Assembly: GCF_009362785.1 (NCBI RefSeq)
Contig: NZ_WHNQ01000029.1
Coordinates: forward strand, 1 to 64,000
From: Paraburkholderia atlantica
GTDB lineage: Bacteria > Pseudomonadota > Gammaproteobacteria > Burkholderiales > Burkholderiaceae
DNA: 64,000 bases
Direction of reading: 5' to 3'
Shown: in pieces, positions 1 to 8,311 of the stretch
Position numbering within the stretch: position 1 is the stretch's first letter
Layout of the letters: every line of letters starts with the position of its first letter
Translations under genes and position numbers: made by a program
The notes under the pieces: model-generated
The model's database searches: none
Told to the model about the DNA's origin: nothing
Seen by the model: only the letters and a program-made list of their open reading frames with translations

Positions 1-227
1 TTGTTCTCGGCGCGTAACCGCGAGAGCTCCATCTGCTCGGGCGTGACCACCTTCGCTCCGGGACCGTTCAGTTTGCCGGCCTGCTCGGCCTTCACCCAGT
101 TGCGCAGCGTCTGCTCCGACACGCCCAACTCGCGGGCCACTGCGCCTACGCCTTGCCCGTCCTTGACTCGTTGCACGGCCGCCGCCCGGAACTCCGGCGT
201 GTACGCCTGTTTTGGTACCTTGAACAT
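1..227 (-). mobile_element. IS3-family transposase OrfA, N-terminal part, cut by the window edge
   Basis: Read on the minus strand, an ORF starts at ATG 227-225 and runs off the left edge (75 complete codons). It opens MFKVPKQAYTPEFRAAAVQR and continues with a helix-turn-helix containing GVSEQTLRNWVK, the usual N-terminus of IS3-family OrfA, the DNA-binding half of the transposase. A purine-rich ribosome site (GGAAGGAAAGAAGAG) lies just before the ATG. The IS end is probably near 257-260, where the minus strand reads TGTGTAAACTCGACCC, but the partner end is outside the window so this is only a guess. Whether the element is intact cannot be seen. Confidence 0.85.
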
Positions 228-301
228 CTCTTCTTTCCTTCCTTTGGGTCGAGTTTACACACGACCTGCTGGAAGGCGAAATTTCAGGGGAAGCTCAGCC
301 G

Positions 302-620
302 ATGCGAAACGGGCTATTCGACAACGCGCGAATTAGCGACAAAGCTCGGTGTATCAAGTTAGGCAAAGGGGCCCTGTCCTCCTGCGTGAGCAATTTGGCC
401 GGGCGCAACGAGCAGCTCAACGGCGAAGGGGTAAGTCCGACAGACGGGGCTATCGACGCAGGCCGGTGCAGTTGCGGATGGGCGCATATTTGGAAAGACA
501 TCAACGAGAAGCTGGCGTACGCACCGGGAGTCGTCACGGTGCAGCGGCATGGGGAGTAAAAAAAGATCTGTCGCAGATGCGAGACGTTCAACTGGTACGG
601 CAAGCTGACGGGTGGTGATC
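302..620 (+). pseudogene. IS66-type TnpC transposase remnant, frame-shifted
   Basis: The stretch from about 460 to 620 resembles the zinc-binding region of IS66 TnpC. One frame gives RCSCGWAHIWKDINEKLAYA followed by PGVVTVQRH, and another frame a few bases later gives KKICRRCETF. In intact TnpC these join as a Cys-rich motif, the 'EKLDYxPGxFxVxRH' stretch and a second CxxCE pair. At least one frameshift near 555 and a stop at about 622 make this a dead fragment. The upstream part from 302 is less certain. It is probably unrelated to the IS3 element at the edge, so two different insertion sequences met here. Confidence 0.5.
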
Positions 621-761
621 GTTGATCATGGAGCCTCGATCGGTCAAGCCGCAAACTTATGGAGGGCTCAACCTCCATTCGAGATGTATTCCGAACACAG
701 TGGTCAGATTCCTGAGCAGGTGCTGTCGTTCGATTGCCTCATTTGTTTAACGCAGATGGTG

Positions 762-1136
762 TCAGGAATTCTTGCCGGTGGTGAACAGTTCATGTTCAGG
801 CTGTCCCCGTTGGTTATCTATACACTGAATATGCCAGTGGCCGTTTGATGGAGCCCAACGTCCTTCTGTATACCGCAGCGCATATCCGGAGTCGCCTTCG
901 AAAAGTCTGTAACGACAGTCGAGATTCAATCCTTCGAGAACATACGCGAGTGTGTTTTCGCTGGGCCCGCACACTAACGTGTTGCCGCAATCCACATGCA
1001 ACGAGCCCCATTCGGGTAAGTCCAGTCCGGAATGAGCCTCGCGCGACCATTGCCGCTTTTCTGTGTCGAGCCAGAGGATTGCGAATGCCATGGGACGGGT
1101 AGTATTAAACATGTCGAGCTGGACGGTAAGACGCAT
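762..1136 (-). CDS. Hypothetical protein, 124 aa, unrecognised
   Basis: I do not recognise this protein. It starts at ATG 1136 with a well-placed GGAG seven bases upstream, which supports real translation. The product has no signal peptide or membrane segment. It is rich in Trp, Gly and Leu, and contains FAILWLDTEKRQW near the N-terminus and a YALRYTEGRW stretch near residue 90. It sits alone between IS debris and the rhizobitoxine operon, so context gives no functional clue. It may be a surviving fragment of something larger. Confidence 0.4.
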   Translation of the reverse strand: MRLTVQLDMFNTTRPMAFAILWLDTEKRQWSREAHSGLDLPEWGSLHVDCGNTLVCGPSENTLAYVLEGLNLDCRYRLFEGDSGYALRYTEGRWAPSNGHWHIQCIDNQRGQPEHELFTTGKNS

Positions 1137-2153
1137 GAAAATTCTCCGAACACATATTCTCCACGCCTAGTTGACGTAGGAAACGGCGACCCTCGCCGCG
1201 GAACGCTCGCTGATTTCTCATCTCCCAGCGTATGCGCATCGTTCGTCGATGTGCTGCTATCAAAACGATCGCGACAAGGACCGTCACTCTGCCTGAGATA
1301 TCTCACGGGGAAGAGCGCTGTGCCTGTACTAACTGTGTGTCGCGATTCATGAAGATCAGAGATGGGGAACTGACTACCAGTGGCGCCTCGGGCCATGCAC
1401 GCCCTAGAGCTGCTGAACATCTTGATAAATTGTCGCGTACGGTGCGAGCGAGCAACTGCGAGATGTAGGGTTGGTGTACCACGCTGCAACGTGACAACCC
1501 GGGTTTAGTTTGCCGCAGCAACAGAGGGCGTGTCGTTGACCACGATCAACCGAAGGCCCCGAGCTGCATTTGAAGTGTTGTCGGTTGCACATATGCTTGA
1601 TGACAGACGGCGGGGAAAATCTGTCGCATACCGTCGTTGTTCCGCACAGGGCTAACGCCAAGTTGCGTGTACTTCAATACGAGCATAGCGGTTCGAGGAA
1701 GGTTGCCAGCAACGGATATTCGATACTGATATACAACGACGGCGTTTGGGTCTCGTCGCGGATGCTGTCGTGGACGATTCACAAATTGTCCGCGTGCCAC
1801 GTGCCTTGTGTGACCACGGCGCAAACCAGTTCGCGCCGTGGTCATATCAGGTTCCTCAGTGCAACGACGGCAGTATTAGCGTTTATTAGGTATGCATAAG
1901 AAGAACTCATATTGGTGCGGTGGTTCGCTGTGGCATGATCATTATCAGCTGCGGAGGAATGCAGATAACTCGAAGCGGGCCTGCGCAAGAGTTCCAGTCC
2001 GTCAATTGACATGAAGTCCAATGCGATGGGCTCGGCCGCATCGGTAACCAACTACTTTGATCTCTGATATCTGTGCGCGACGGGTGTCAGGTGGAGCATG
2101 GGCTGCGCTTTCGCGTCCTTAAACAACTGTTTTCGACTATGGAGTGTGGACCT
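1137..2153. other. About 1 kb with no supportable gene upstream of the rtx operon
   Basis: No convincing ORF is seen on either strand; the small ones present lack ribosome sites and recognisable protein patterns. The region must hold the promoter of the downstream operon. No nod box core was found. A sigma-54-like TTGG...TTCGC near 1912-1928 has 11 bases instead of 10 between its GG and GC, so it does not qualify. Confidence 0.5.
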
Positions 2154-3308
2154 ATGACCGCACGGCACCCATTTTTATTGACACCGGGGCCATTGGCGTT
2201 GGACGCCGAAGTAAGGGCTGAGATGCAGTTTGACATGGGTTCCCGCGACGTGAGTTTCAAGAAAATAACGGAGCGAGTAAGGGGCCTGATTGTAGATTTG
2301 CTGGACGCTCGGGGGGGGTACTCGGCAGTACCCATACAGGGCGGCGGGTCTTACGGCGTAGAGGCGGCATTGGCTTCGTTCGTTGGGACGTCAGACCGGC
2401 CTCTCGTATGCATTAATGGAAACTACGGCGAGCGGATCCTCAAAATGCTGCAGATCCGAGGCATTAATGCCGTCAGCATCGTTGCCCCGAGTGATCAGTC
2501 CTTCCCCATGACAAAAGTCGCTGCGTGCCTGGAAGAGGATCCGGGGATCACCCATCTTTGTTTTGTGCACTGTGAAACGACCACGGGAGTCGTCAATCCG
2601 CTTCGGCCAATGGTAGAGTTGGCAACGCGTCATGGTGTAAGAACCATTATCGACGCAATGAGTTCTTTCGGTGCTGTGGAAATCAGCGCCAGGGAAGTTC
2701 CGTTTGACGTCCTTGTGACCTCGAGTAACAAGTGCATCGAGGGTCCGCCGGGAGTGTCTTTTGTTGTTGCCTCGCTGGAAACGCTCGATAGCAAGACCTC
2801 AGAGACCAACTCGTTCGTGTTGGACGTTCGGGACCAATGGCGTAACTTCGAACAGACTGGCGAGTGGCGTTCCACGCCACCGACACATGTTGTTCAGGCG
2901 TGCGCAAAGGCCCTCGAAGAACTGGCTATTGAAGGGGTGGTTCGCCGTGGAGAGCGATACGCCTCTGTCCGTGACGCTGTCATCCGCGCAACTGGGCCAT
3001 ACGCCTCTCCATTGTTGGACCCGCGGGATCGATCGCCGGTATGCCTTGCGCTGACGGCACGCGATGTCGTTCGTACGCAAGAAGATCTCGATGCGCTGTA
3101 CGCCCATCTCGTGGAGTACAACCTCTACATCTATACCAAACTGCATCTTCCGACCCGCAGTTTCAGGATCGGGTGCATGGGATGTATTGATCCGATGTGG
3201 ATCCGCCTGCTGGGAATAGCATTTGAAGACTTTTTTTCAGCTTCATTCGATGAATCCGGAAGCCACCCGGGCCGCCGTATAACCGACTTATGGAAAAAGG
3301 CCATTTGA
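2154..3308 (+). CDS. rtxA (N-terminal half): Class V PLP aminotransferase, RtxA N-terminal-domain equivalent (serinol-forming)
   Basis: A 384-aa fold-type I, class V PLP aminotransferase of the 2-aminoethylphosphonate transaminase/alanine-glyoxylate type. LLTPGPLALD opens the protein, the PLP-binding Asp lies in IIDAMSSFG (D168) and the Schiff-base Lys is K193 in VTSSNKCIEGPPG. ATG 2154 is chosen over an upstream in-frame start at 2073 because GGAG/GTGGA precedes it and homology begins there. In Bradyrhizobium elkanii the N-terminal half of RtxA is an aminotransferase that makes serinol phosphate from dihydroxyacetone phosphate, and its C-terminal half is an O-acetylhomoserine-sulfhydrylase-like synthase. 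Here the two halves are separate genes one base apart. An AEP or other transaminase role is the alternative, but the next two genes make the rhizobitoxine reading stronger. Confidence 0.72.
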   Translation: MTARHPFLLTPGPLALDAEVRAEMQFDMGSRDVSFKKITERVRGLIVDLLDARGGYSAVPIQGGGSYGVEAALASFVGTSDRPLVCINGNYGERILKMLQIRGINAVSIVAPSDQSFPMTKVAACLEEDPGITHLCFVHCETTTGVVNPLRPMVELATRHGVRTIIDAMSSFGAVEISAREVPFDVLVTSSNKCIEGPPGVSFVVASLETLDSKTSETNSFVLDVRDQWRNFEQTGEWRSTPPTHVVQACAKALEELAIEGVVRRGERYASVRDAVIRATGPYASPLLDPRDRSPVCLALTARDVVRTQEDLDALYAHLVEYNLYIYTKLHLPTRSFRIGCMGCIDPMWIRLLGIAFEDFFSASFDESGSHPGRRITDLWKKAI

Positions 3309-3309
3309 C

Positions 3310-4632
3310 ATGTCAAGAAACAATGCCAACGCCGAAATGAACCGCGAGACGTCACTTCTACACGCTGGCTATCGTCATGACCCCGCCACCAAAGCGGTGT
3401 CTGTGCCGATTTATCAATCTACCGCCTATGAACTTGACGGCGATCTTGAAAAAATTGCCGATATCTACAACGTCCGACAAGATGGGTTCACGTATAGCAG
3501 GATCATCAACCCTACAACGCGCATCCTCGAGAAGCGATTCGCTGCAGTAGAGGGTGCGAGCGACGCCCTGGCGGTAGCCTCAGGGCAGTCCGCAACCTTT
3601 CTCGCTATCGCTAACCTGTGCAGCGGAAGGCCAGGCGATAACGTTGTCGCATCGAAGTATCTATATGGCAATACGTGGAATCTGCTCTTCAATACATTCA
3701 AACGATTGGGTATCGAGGCACGATCTGCGGATCCAAGAGACGTAACATCGTTCGAGCGGATGTTGGACGACAGGACGATTGCTATGTTTGGAGAGACGTT
3801 TTCCAATCCATGCCTTGTCCCGTTGCCTGTTCCGGCGCTGGTGGAAATCGGTGCGCGGCGCGGGATTCCTGTTATTGTAGATAACACGACAACCCCTTTG
3901 ATTTGCCGTCCGAAAGCTCTGGGCGCGGATATCTCCACGTATTCCGCGACAAAGTATCTATGCGGCCACGGAACGACACTTGGCGGACTGATTGTCGATA
4001 ACGGAAGCTTCCCGTTTGACGACGCAGGCCGCTTTCCGTTGTTCAACGACGGAGATGAAGCGCATGGCGACATCCTCTGGAAAGAAGCTGTTCTGAAACT
4101 TGGCGATCTTGGCGCAAGTCCGTATTTGCTTAAATCCCGGATGACTTGGCTTCGTGACACCGGCGCCGCGATCAGTCCCTTCGCCAGCTTTCAGCTGATA
4201 CAAGGACTCGAAACCCTTCATCTGCGCATGCAGCGGCATTGCGAAAATGCCGTCGCGGTTGCGGAGTTCCTTAACGCCCATCCGAAGGTCGCACGTGTCT
4301 CATATCCATCACTGTCGTCAGGATACGAACGTGAGCTTGTCGACGAGTTAGTTGACGCACGCGTCGGCTACGGCGCAATGATTATGTTTGAACTGGGCGA
4401 TGAAGCGGCAGGGCGAAGATTCATAACCAACATCGAGCTAATGTACCACGTATCGAATGTCGGTGACGCGCGAACGTTGGTCACGCATCCCGTTTCGACA
4501 ACGCACACAACGGTTCCCAAGGAAAAGCGCGAGGCCGCTGGTATTTTCGACGGTTCGATTCGGCTTTGCGTTGGGATTGAGAACATTGATGATATCGTCG
4601 CCGATCTTCAACGCGGACTTGACGCTGTCTGA
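3310..4632 (+). CDS. rtxA (C-terminal half): O-acetylhomoserine sulfhydrylase-like PLP enzyme, probable dihydrorhizobitoxine synthase (RtxA C-terminal-domain equivalent)
   Basis: A 440-aa Cys/Met-metabolism PLP enzyme of the MetY/MetZ branch. Seen in sequence: PIYQSTAYEL near the N-terminus, YSRIINPTTRILEKRFAAVE, ASGQSA, and the PLP lysine K215 in YSATKYLCGHGTTLGG. MetY enzymes replace the O-acetyl group of acetylhomoserine with sulfide. The rhizobitoxine enzyme is thought to use serinol instead, forming the enol-ether precursor dihydrorhizobitoxine. The ATG lies one base after the TGA of the aminotransferase gene, so the two are surely co-translated. If the neighbours were absent this would be annotated as an ordinary sulfhydrylase; the desaturase and MetA genes nearby favour the toxin pathway. 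No direct sign of altered substrate choice can be read by eye. Confidence 0.75.
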   Translation: MSRNNANAEMNRETSLLHAGYRHDPATKAVSVPIYQSTAYELDGDLEKIADIYNVRQDGFTYSRIINPTTRILEKRFAAVEGASDALAVASGQSATFLAIANLCSGRPGDNVVASKYLYGNTWNLLFNTFKRLGIEARSADPRDVTSFERMLDDRTIAMFGETFSNPCLVPLPVPALVEIGARRGIPVIVDNTTTPLICRPKALGADISTYSATKYLCGHGTTLGGLIVDNGSFPFDDAGRFPLFNDGDEAHGDILWKEAVLKLGDLGASPYLLKSRMTWLRDTGAAISPFASFQLIQGLETLHLRMQRHCENAVAVAEFLNAHPKVARVSYPSLSSGYERELVDELVDARVGYGAMIMFELGDEAAGRRFITNIELMYHVSNVGDARTLVTHPVSTTHTTVPKEKREAAGIFDGSIRLCVGIENIDDIVADLQRGLDAV

Positions 4633-4661
4633 GGTCGATCTTTCTGGGAGGGAATTTGATC

Positions 4662-5729
4662 ATGGAAATTTATGACGCTTGGCAATTGCGCGGCAAACGT
4701 TTTACCACTTGGCGATTCTCGCGCGACATTATGCGAGAGCTGTCCGAATTGAGGCCAGATAATTTGACCGGCGCACTTTACATTGTGAAGGACTATCTTG
4801 TCATTCTTGCGTGTGCTTATGCGACGATACGAATCTCGTGGTGGCTCTACCCGCTTGCAGTACTCATAATCGGCGCGCAACAACGCGGACTGACAACTAT
4901 CGCGCATGATGCCGCGCACCGGACGCTTGCCAGGAGCACCGGATGGAACTACGTGCTCGGCATCGTCTTCGCCGCATATCCTGTTTTTCAGCGGCACTGG
5001 GCTTATCGCTACTCGCATGTTCATCTGCACCATCCATATCTCGGCGACCCTGAAAGGGATCCTGACCTGAAGTTCTTTATATCATCGGGCGTGTATGATG
5101 TGCGCCCGCCACGTGAATACGCGTTTGCCATTGTCTGGAAAGCGATGTTTGGCGGAGCGACGGTACGCTATCTCAGGTATCTATGGAGTGAGCGGTTTCT
5201 TATTTCTCGTGAGGGGAAAAAAGACATCGACAGGCGGGGTGCTGCCATCGACACCTATGGATTTGCGATATTCTGGCTGATTGTCATTTTCGGCTTTGCC
5301 CTGACGCAATCGCTGGATTTGCTTGTGCTGTTCTGGCTTGTTCCATATCTAACCACGTTCCAAGCCTTGGGCTGGTTCATTGAACTCGCTGAGCATTCGC
5401 CAATGTGTGAGACCGAAACCGAAGATGTGTACTTGACGCGTAACCGCAAAGGCAATTTGATCGAGCGACTGCTGGTCGGCGCGAACCTTGATGAATATCA
5501 TCTGGAACACCATCTTTCGCCAGGCGTGCCTTTCTGGCACCTGAAGCGGGCACAGAAGATCAGGTCGCGCGATCCGCGATATGCTGAGGTTGCAGATTCA
5601 TGGGGAGGACTCTTCGCTAGTGGACCAAAAGGGCAGCCAAGTGTCATCAACCAGCTGCTCGAGCGGAACCGGCGGCTGTACGAGGCCCAGCGCGGACGGT
5701 TAGCAGGGGAGGGCGTGGTCAATGAGTGA
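4662..5729 (+). CDS. rtxC: Membrane fatty-acid-desaturase-family protein, probable dihydrorhizobitoxine desaturase
   Basis: A 355-aa integral membrane diiron desaturase. The three histidine boxes are present: HDAAH (residues 82-86), HVHLHH (119-124) and HLEHH in the last third. Several hydrophobic segments flank them (about 44-70, 95-110, 195-235). RtxC of B. elkanii belongs to this family and converts dihydrorhizobitoxine to rhizobitoxine. ATG 4662 is preferred over TTG 4656 because GGGAGGG at about 4647 is then better spaced. It lies 29 bases after the synthase gene and its end overlaps the next gene by eight bases (next ATG at 5722), so it is within an operon. A lipid desaturase is the main alternative; context argues against it. 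Confidence 0.75.
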   Translation: MEIYDAWQLRGKRFTTWRFSRDIMRELSELRPDNLTGALYIVKDYLVILACAYATIRISWWLYPLAVLIIGAQQRGLTTIAHDAAHRTLARSTGWNYVLGIVFAAYPVFQRHWAYRYSHVHLHHPYLGDPERDPDLKFFISSGVYDVRPPREYAFAIVWKAMFGGATVRYLRYLWSERFLISREGKKDIDRRGAAIDTYGFAIFWLIVIFGFALTQSLDLLVLFWLVPYLTTFQALGWFIELAEHSPMCETETEDVYLTRNRKGNLIERLLVGANLDEYHLEHHLSPGVPFWHLKRAQKIRSRDPRYAEVADSWGGLFASGPKGQPSVINQLLERNRRLYEAQRGRLAGEGVVNE

Positions 5730-6540
5730 TACACGTCGCCATCTGGGGTGCGCCGTCGTTGGGGTCACAGCCAATCGTCATCTTCACGACGGCGTTCACC
5801 GCGACTGGTTGCGGCGGCGCTATATCGAGGCGCTGACTAGACACGCGTCGGTCGAGTGCGTCATCTTACCGACGATCGACCGCGATTTGCCTTGCGACGC
5901 GATTTTCCAAAGATTACGCGACCTGATGCGTCGTCTTGACGGCCTTGTTCTAACTGGCGACGAATCAGATCTCGATCCCGGGATCTTTGACAGGAACGGT
6001 GGCGCTTGGGCGCTTGCTGAAGACGACATTGTCGCCTGCAGGACGGATCGTCCGCGAGACAGGCTGTCGATGGTTGCGTTGATGGTGGCGGAAGAACTGG
6101 ATATGCCAGTATTGGGAATTTGCCGCGGTTTGCAGGAGATGAACGTATACCGTGGCGGCACATTGCACGAAGATCTATCGTCGACGCACAAGGGGATCTC
6201 GCATCGCGAAAATCCAGAGATTCCTCGCGACGAACAGTACCGTCCGGTCCATACGGTTAAGGTCGCTTCCGGCGGCTTGCTGTCGTCCGTTATCGAGGGC
6301 GACGAGTTATGCGTCAATTCGTTGCATAGGCAAGGCATCGCGGAGCTTGGAGAAGGAATCCGAGTGGAGGCAGTAGCGGGGGACGGTGTTGTAGAAGCGC
6401 TGTCATATAGGAATTCACGCACCTTTCAACTGGCGCTCCAGTGGCATCCAGAATGGCATGCTTCCAGCGATGTAATCAGCCAGAAGATTCTGGGCGCCTT
6501 CGGGAGAGCCTGCGAGGCATATAACGCAGCGGTCCACTGA
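5722..6540 (+). CDS. Class C26 glutamine-amidotransferase-like gamma-glutamyl hydrolase (PuuD-like)
   Basis: A 272-aa cytoplasmic peptidase C26 protein. The nucleophile Cys is in VLGICRGLQEMNV and the His-Glu pair in ALQWHPEW near the C-terminus, as in PuuD, which removes glutamate from gamma-glutamyl-GABA in E. coli. The start codon overlaps the end of the desaturase gene. A glutamine synthetase homologue of the PuuA type lies four genes on, so the operon holds both a gamma-glutamyl ligase and a gamma-glutamyl hydrolase. I infer that an amine intermediate (serinol, or an amino-acid intermediate of the toxin) is carried as a gamma-glutamyl derivative and released at the end. The exact substrate is unknown. 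Confidence 0.75.
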   Translation: MSDTRRHLGCAVVGVTANRHLHDGVHRDWLRRRYIEALTRHASVECVILPTIDRDLPCDAIFQRLRDLMRRLDGLVLTGDESDLDPGIFDRNGGAWALAEDDIVACRTDRPRDRLSMVALMVAEELDMPVLGICRGLQEMNVYRGGTLHEDLSSTHKGISHRENPEIPRDEQYRPVHTVKVASGGLLSSVIEGDELCVNSLHRQGIAELGEGIRVEAVAGDGVVEALSYRNSRTFQLALQWHPEWHASSDVISQKILGAFGRACEAYNAAVH

Positions 6541-6615
6541 GATGCGGAGATTAGCCGGATTTTGTGTCGATAGTTGTTCCTTTCGCGAGTGATTTGCAAA
6601 TCGAGGCGGGGCTTC

Positions 6616-7221
6616 ATGGATTTTCATCTATTTGTTTTGTTTCTTGTTACTTTTACTGCCGCCGTGGCTTTGCCTGGTCCGAACGTCATTTTTGCCGTTG
6701 CTCAAACATTGAAGCACGGGCTCAAAATCGCAATTCCTGGCGCGATCGGATTTGGTACTGGTGCGGCCGTTCACGCAGCAGTCGTATTGTCGGGTGTTGG
6801 GATTTTTATACAGGATAACCAATGGGTGTTACTTTATGTCCGATGGATAGGGGCGATATATCTTGGATGTCTTGCCATTATTGCTTTTTGTGGGAAGCGG
6901 GAGTCAAGAACAGAAGATGCGGTGTGCTGGAACTCCAGACAGGTGTTTGTCGATTCCCTCATCGTCTCTCTAGCGAACCCTAAGGGGTGGTTGGCCACAT
7001 TAGTTACGTATCCCAGTTTCATCAGCCCATCCGGTTCCTACCTTGGGCAGGCGGTTCCGATGGGAGCTGCGGCAACGGCGATCTCCGTCGGGGTCTATTG
7101 CGGATATATGTTTCTTGCAGATCGCGCAAGCGTGGTATTGAGCAACAGATCCATGCTTGAGAAGATTACGGGCGCACTTTACGCATGCGTCGCAGCCAGC
7201 TTGCTCTTCTTAAACAGGTGA
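6616..7221 (+). CDS. LysE/RhtB-family amino-acid exporter
   Basis: A 201-aa inner-membrane protein with about six hydrophobic helices. The LysE signature ALPGPNVIFAVAQTLKHGLK is near the N-terminus, with GIGFGTGAAVH-like glycine-rich packing after it and SLANPKGWLA in the middle, all typical of the family. ATG 6616 with GAGGCGGGG upstream is preferred to the in-frame TTG at 6574. Members export amino acids and analogues by proton exchange. In this operon the natural cargo would be rhizobitoxine or its precursor, giving both secretion and self-protection, but that is inference from position. Confidence 0.8.
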   Translation: MDFHLFVLFLVTFTAAVALPGPNVIFAVAQTLKHGLKIAIPGAIGFGTGAAVHAAVVLSGVGIFIQDNQWVLLYVRWIGAIYLGCLAIIAFCGKRESRTEDAVCWNSRQVFVDSLIVSLANPKGWLATLVTYPSFISPSGSYLGQAVPMGAAATAISVGVYCGYMFLADRASVVLSNRSMLEKITGALYACVAASLLFLNR

Positions 7222-7319
7222 AGACCGAAACTTGCTCGCAGTCGGTCAGACGTGGTGTTGTTGGTATGCCGTGCAGTCTTGCGGGTATCGCGTAGTTTCG
7301 AAACGGAGGTTGTGCTTCC

Positions 7320-8222
7320 ATGCCGATCAAGGTTCCAAAAGGTTTGCCGGCTGTAATTGCTTTACAAAAAGAAGGCATCAAGGTAATGGAGCACGAAGCT
7401 TTGTATCGGCCGATTGAACGTCCTTTGCATATTGGTTTGCTAAACCTGATGCCCAATAAAATGGAGACGGAAATCCAAATTGCACGTCTCCTCGGTGCAA
7501 CGCCCATATTGGTTGACCTCACCTTGGTAAAGATAGCCAGTCATTTACCCAAGAACACACCAGCAAGTCATTTGGCGTCGTTTTACCAGGATTGGGAAGA
7601 GATAAAGGAGCGGATATTTGACGGCTTTATTATTACCGGCGCACCGGTTGAGTTGATCCCCTTTGAGGAAGTGGCGTATTGGAACGAGTTAACTCAGATT
7701 CTCAACTGGACTCAAACCAACACTCTGAGCTGCTTCAACATCTGCTGGGCCGCACAAGCGGCGCTATATCATTTCCACGGTCTGCCTAAGTACACATTGA
7801 ATGAGAAGGCTTTTGGTGTCTTCAGGCACCAAGGCGTCGGGTCCACGTCACCGTATCTGCGGGGCCTGTCAGACGATCTCTTTGTTCCCGTCTCCCGATG
7901 GACGGAAATGCGACGCGCCGACATCCCACCAGGCAGCGGTATCTGTGTGCTCATCGAATCGCCGGAAACAGGCCTGTGTCTGCTTGATGACCCGAACCAT
8001 CATTCCCTGCATATATTTAATCACCTAGAGTACGATTCGCAAACGTTGGCAGACGAGTATCTCAGAGACCGTTCACTTGGTCGTCGGGTAAGTATTCCGG
8101 CAAATTATTTTCCGGAGGATTGCGAAGATCTTCTGCCGCGCAATTGCTGGCGCAGTCACGCCAACATAATTTTCGGAAACTGGATAAAACAAATTGGCAT
8201 GATCAAGCCACATAAATATTAG
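7320..8222 (+). CDS. metA: Homoserine O-acyltransferase, MetA family, predicted acetyl-CoA-specific
   Basis: A 300-aa MetA-family enzyme activating homoserine by O-acylation. Seen: LHIGLLNLMPNKMETE near residue 40, the catalytic Cys in CFNICWAAQAALYHF, and the His and Glu in FNHLEYDSQTLADEYLRD. A GGAGG ribosome site precedes ATG 7320. The residue that sets acyl-donor choice in this family (position 111, Gly in E. coli succinyl enzymes, Glu in acetyl enzymes) is Glu here (TGAPVELIPFEEVAYW), so O-acetylhomoserine is predicted. That is the proper substrate for the MetY-like synthase at 3310. A second MetA in a toxin operon would supply the activated four-carbon unit without drawing on methionine synthesis. 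Confidence 0.88.
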   Translation: MPIKVPKGLPAVIALQKEGIKVMEHEALYRPIERPLHIGLLNLMPNKMETEIQIARLLGATPILVDLTLVKIASHLPKNTPASHLASFYQDWEEIKERIFDGFIITGAPVELIPFEEVAYWNELTQILNWTQTNTLSCFNICWAAQAALYHFHGLPKYTLNEKAFGVFRHQGVGSTSPYLRGLSDDLFVPVSRWTEMRRADIPPGSGICVLIESPETGLCLLDDPNHHSLHIFNHLEYDSQTLADEYLRDRSLGRRVSIPANYFPEDCEDLLPRNCWRSHANIIFGNWIKQIGMIKPHKY

Positions 8223-8311
8223 ATCACTCGTTTGCCGGGTCAAATTTGTCCGCGCATAGTGGATTGGGTGCGCGTGCCGGAAGAGCTTATTTACGTTCCG
8301 CGGGAGGGAAT

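Noticed and set aside
1905..1930. Sigma-54-like promoter upstream of the rtx operon
   Set aside because: Spacing between GG and GC is 11, not 10, and the -12 element is TTCGC.
3465..4160. 231-codon ORF antisense to the MetY-like gene
   Set aside because: No ribosome site or family pattern; the sense gene is unambiguous.
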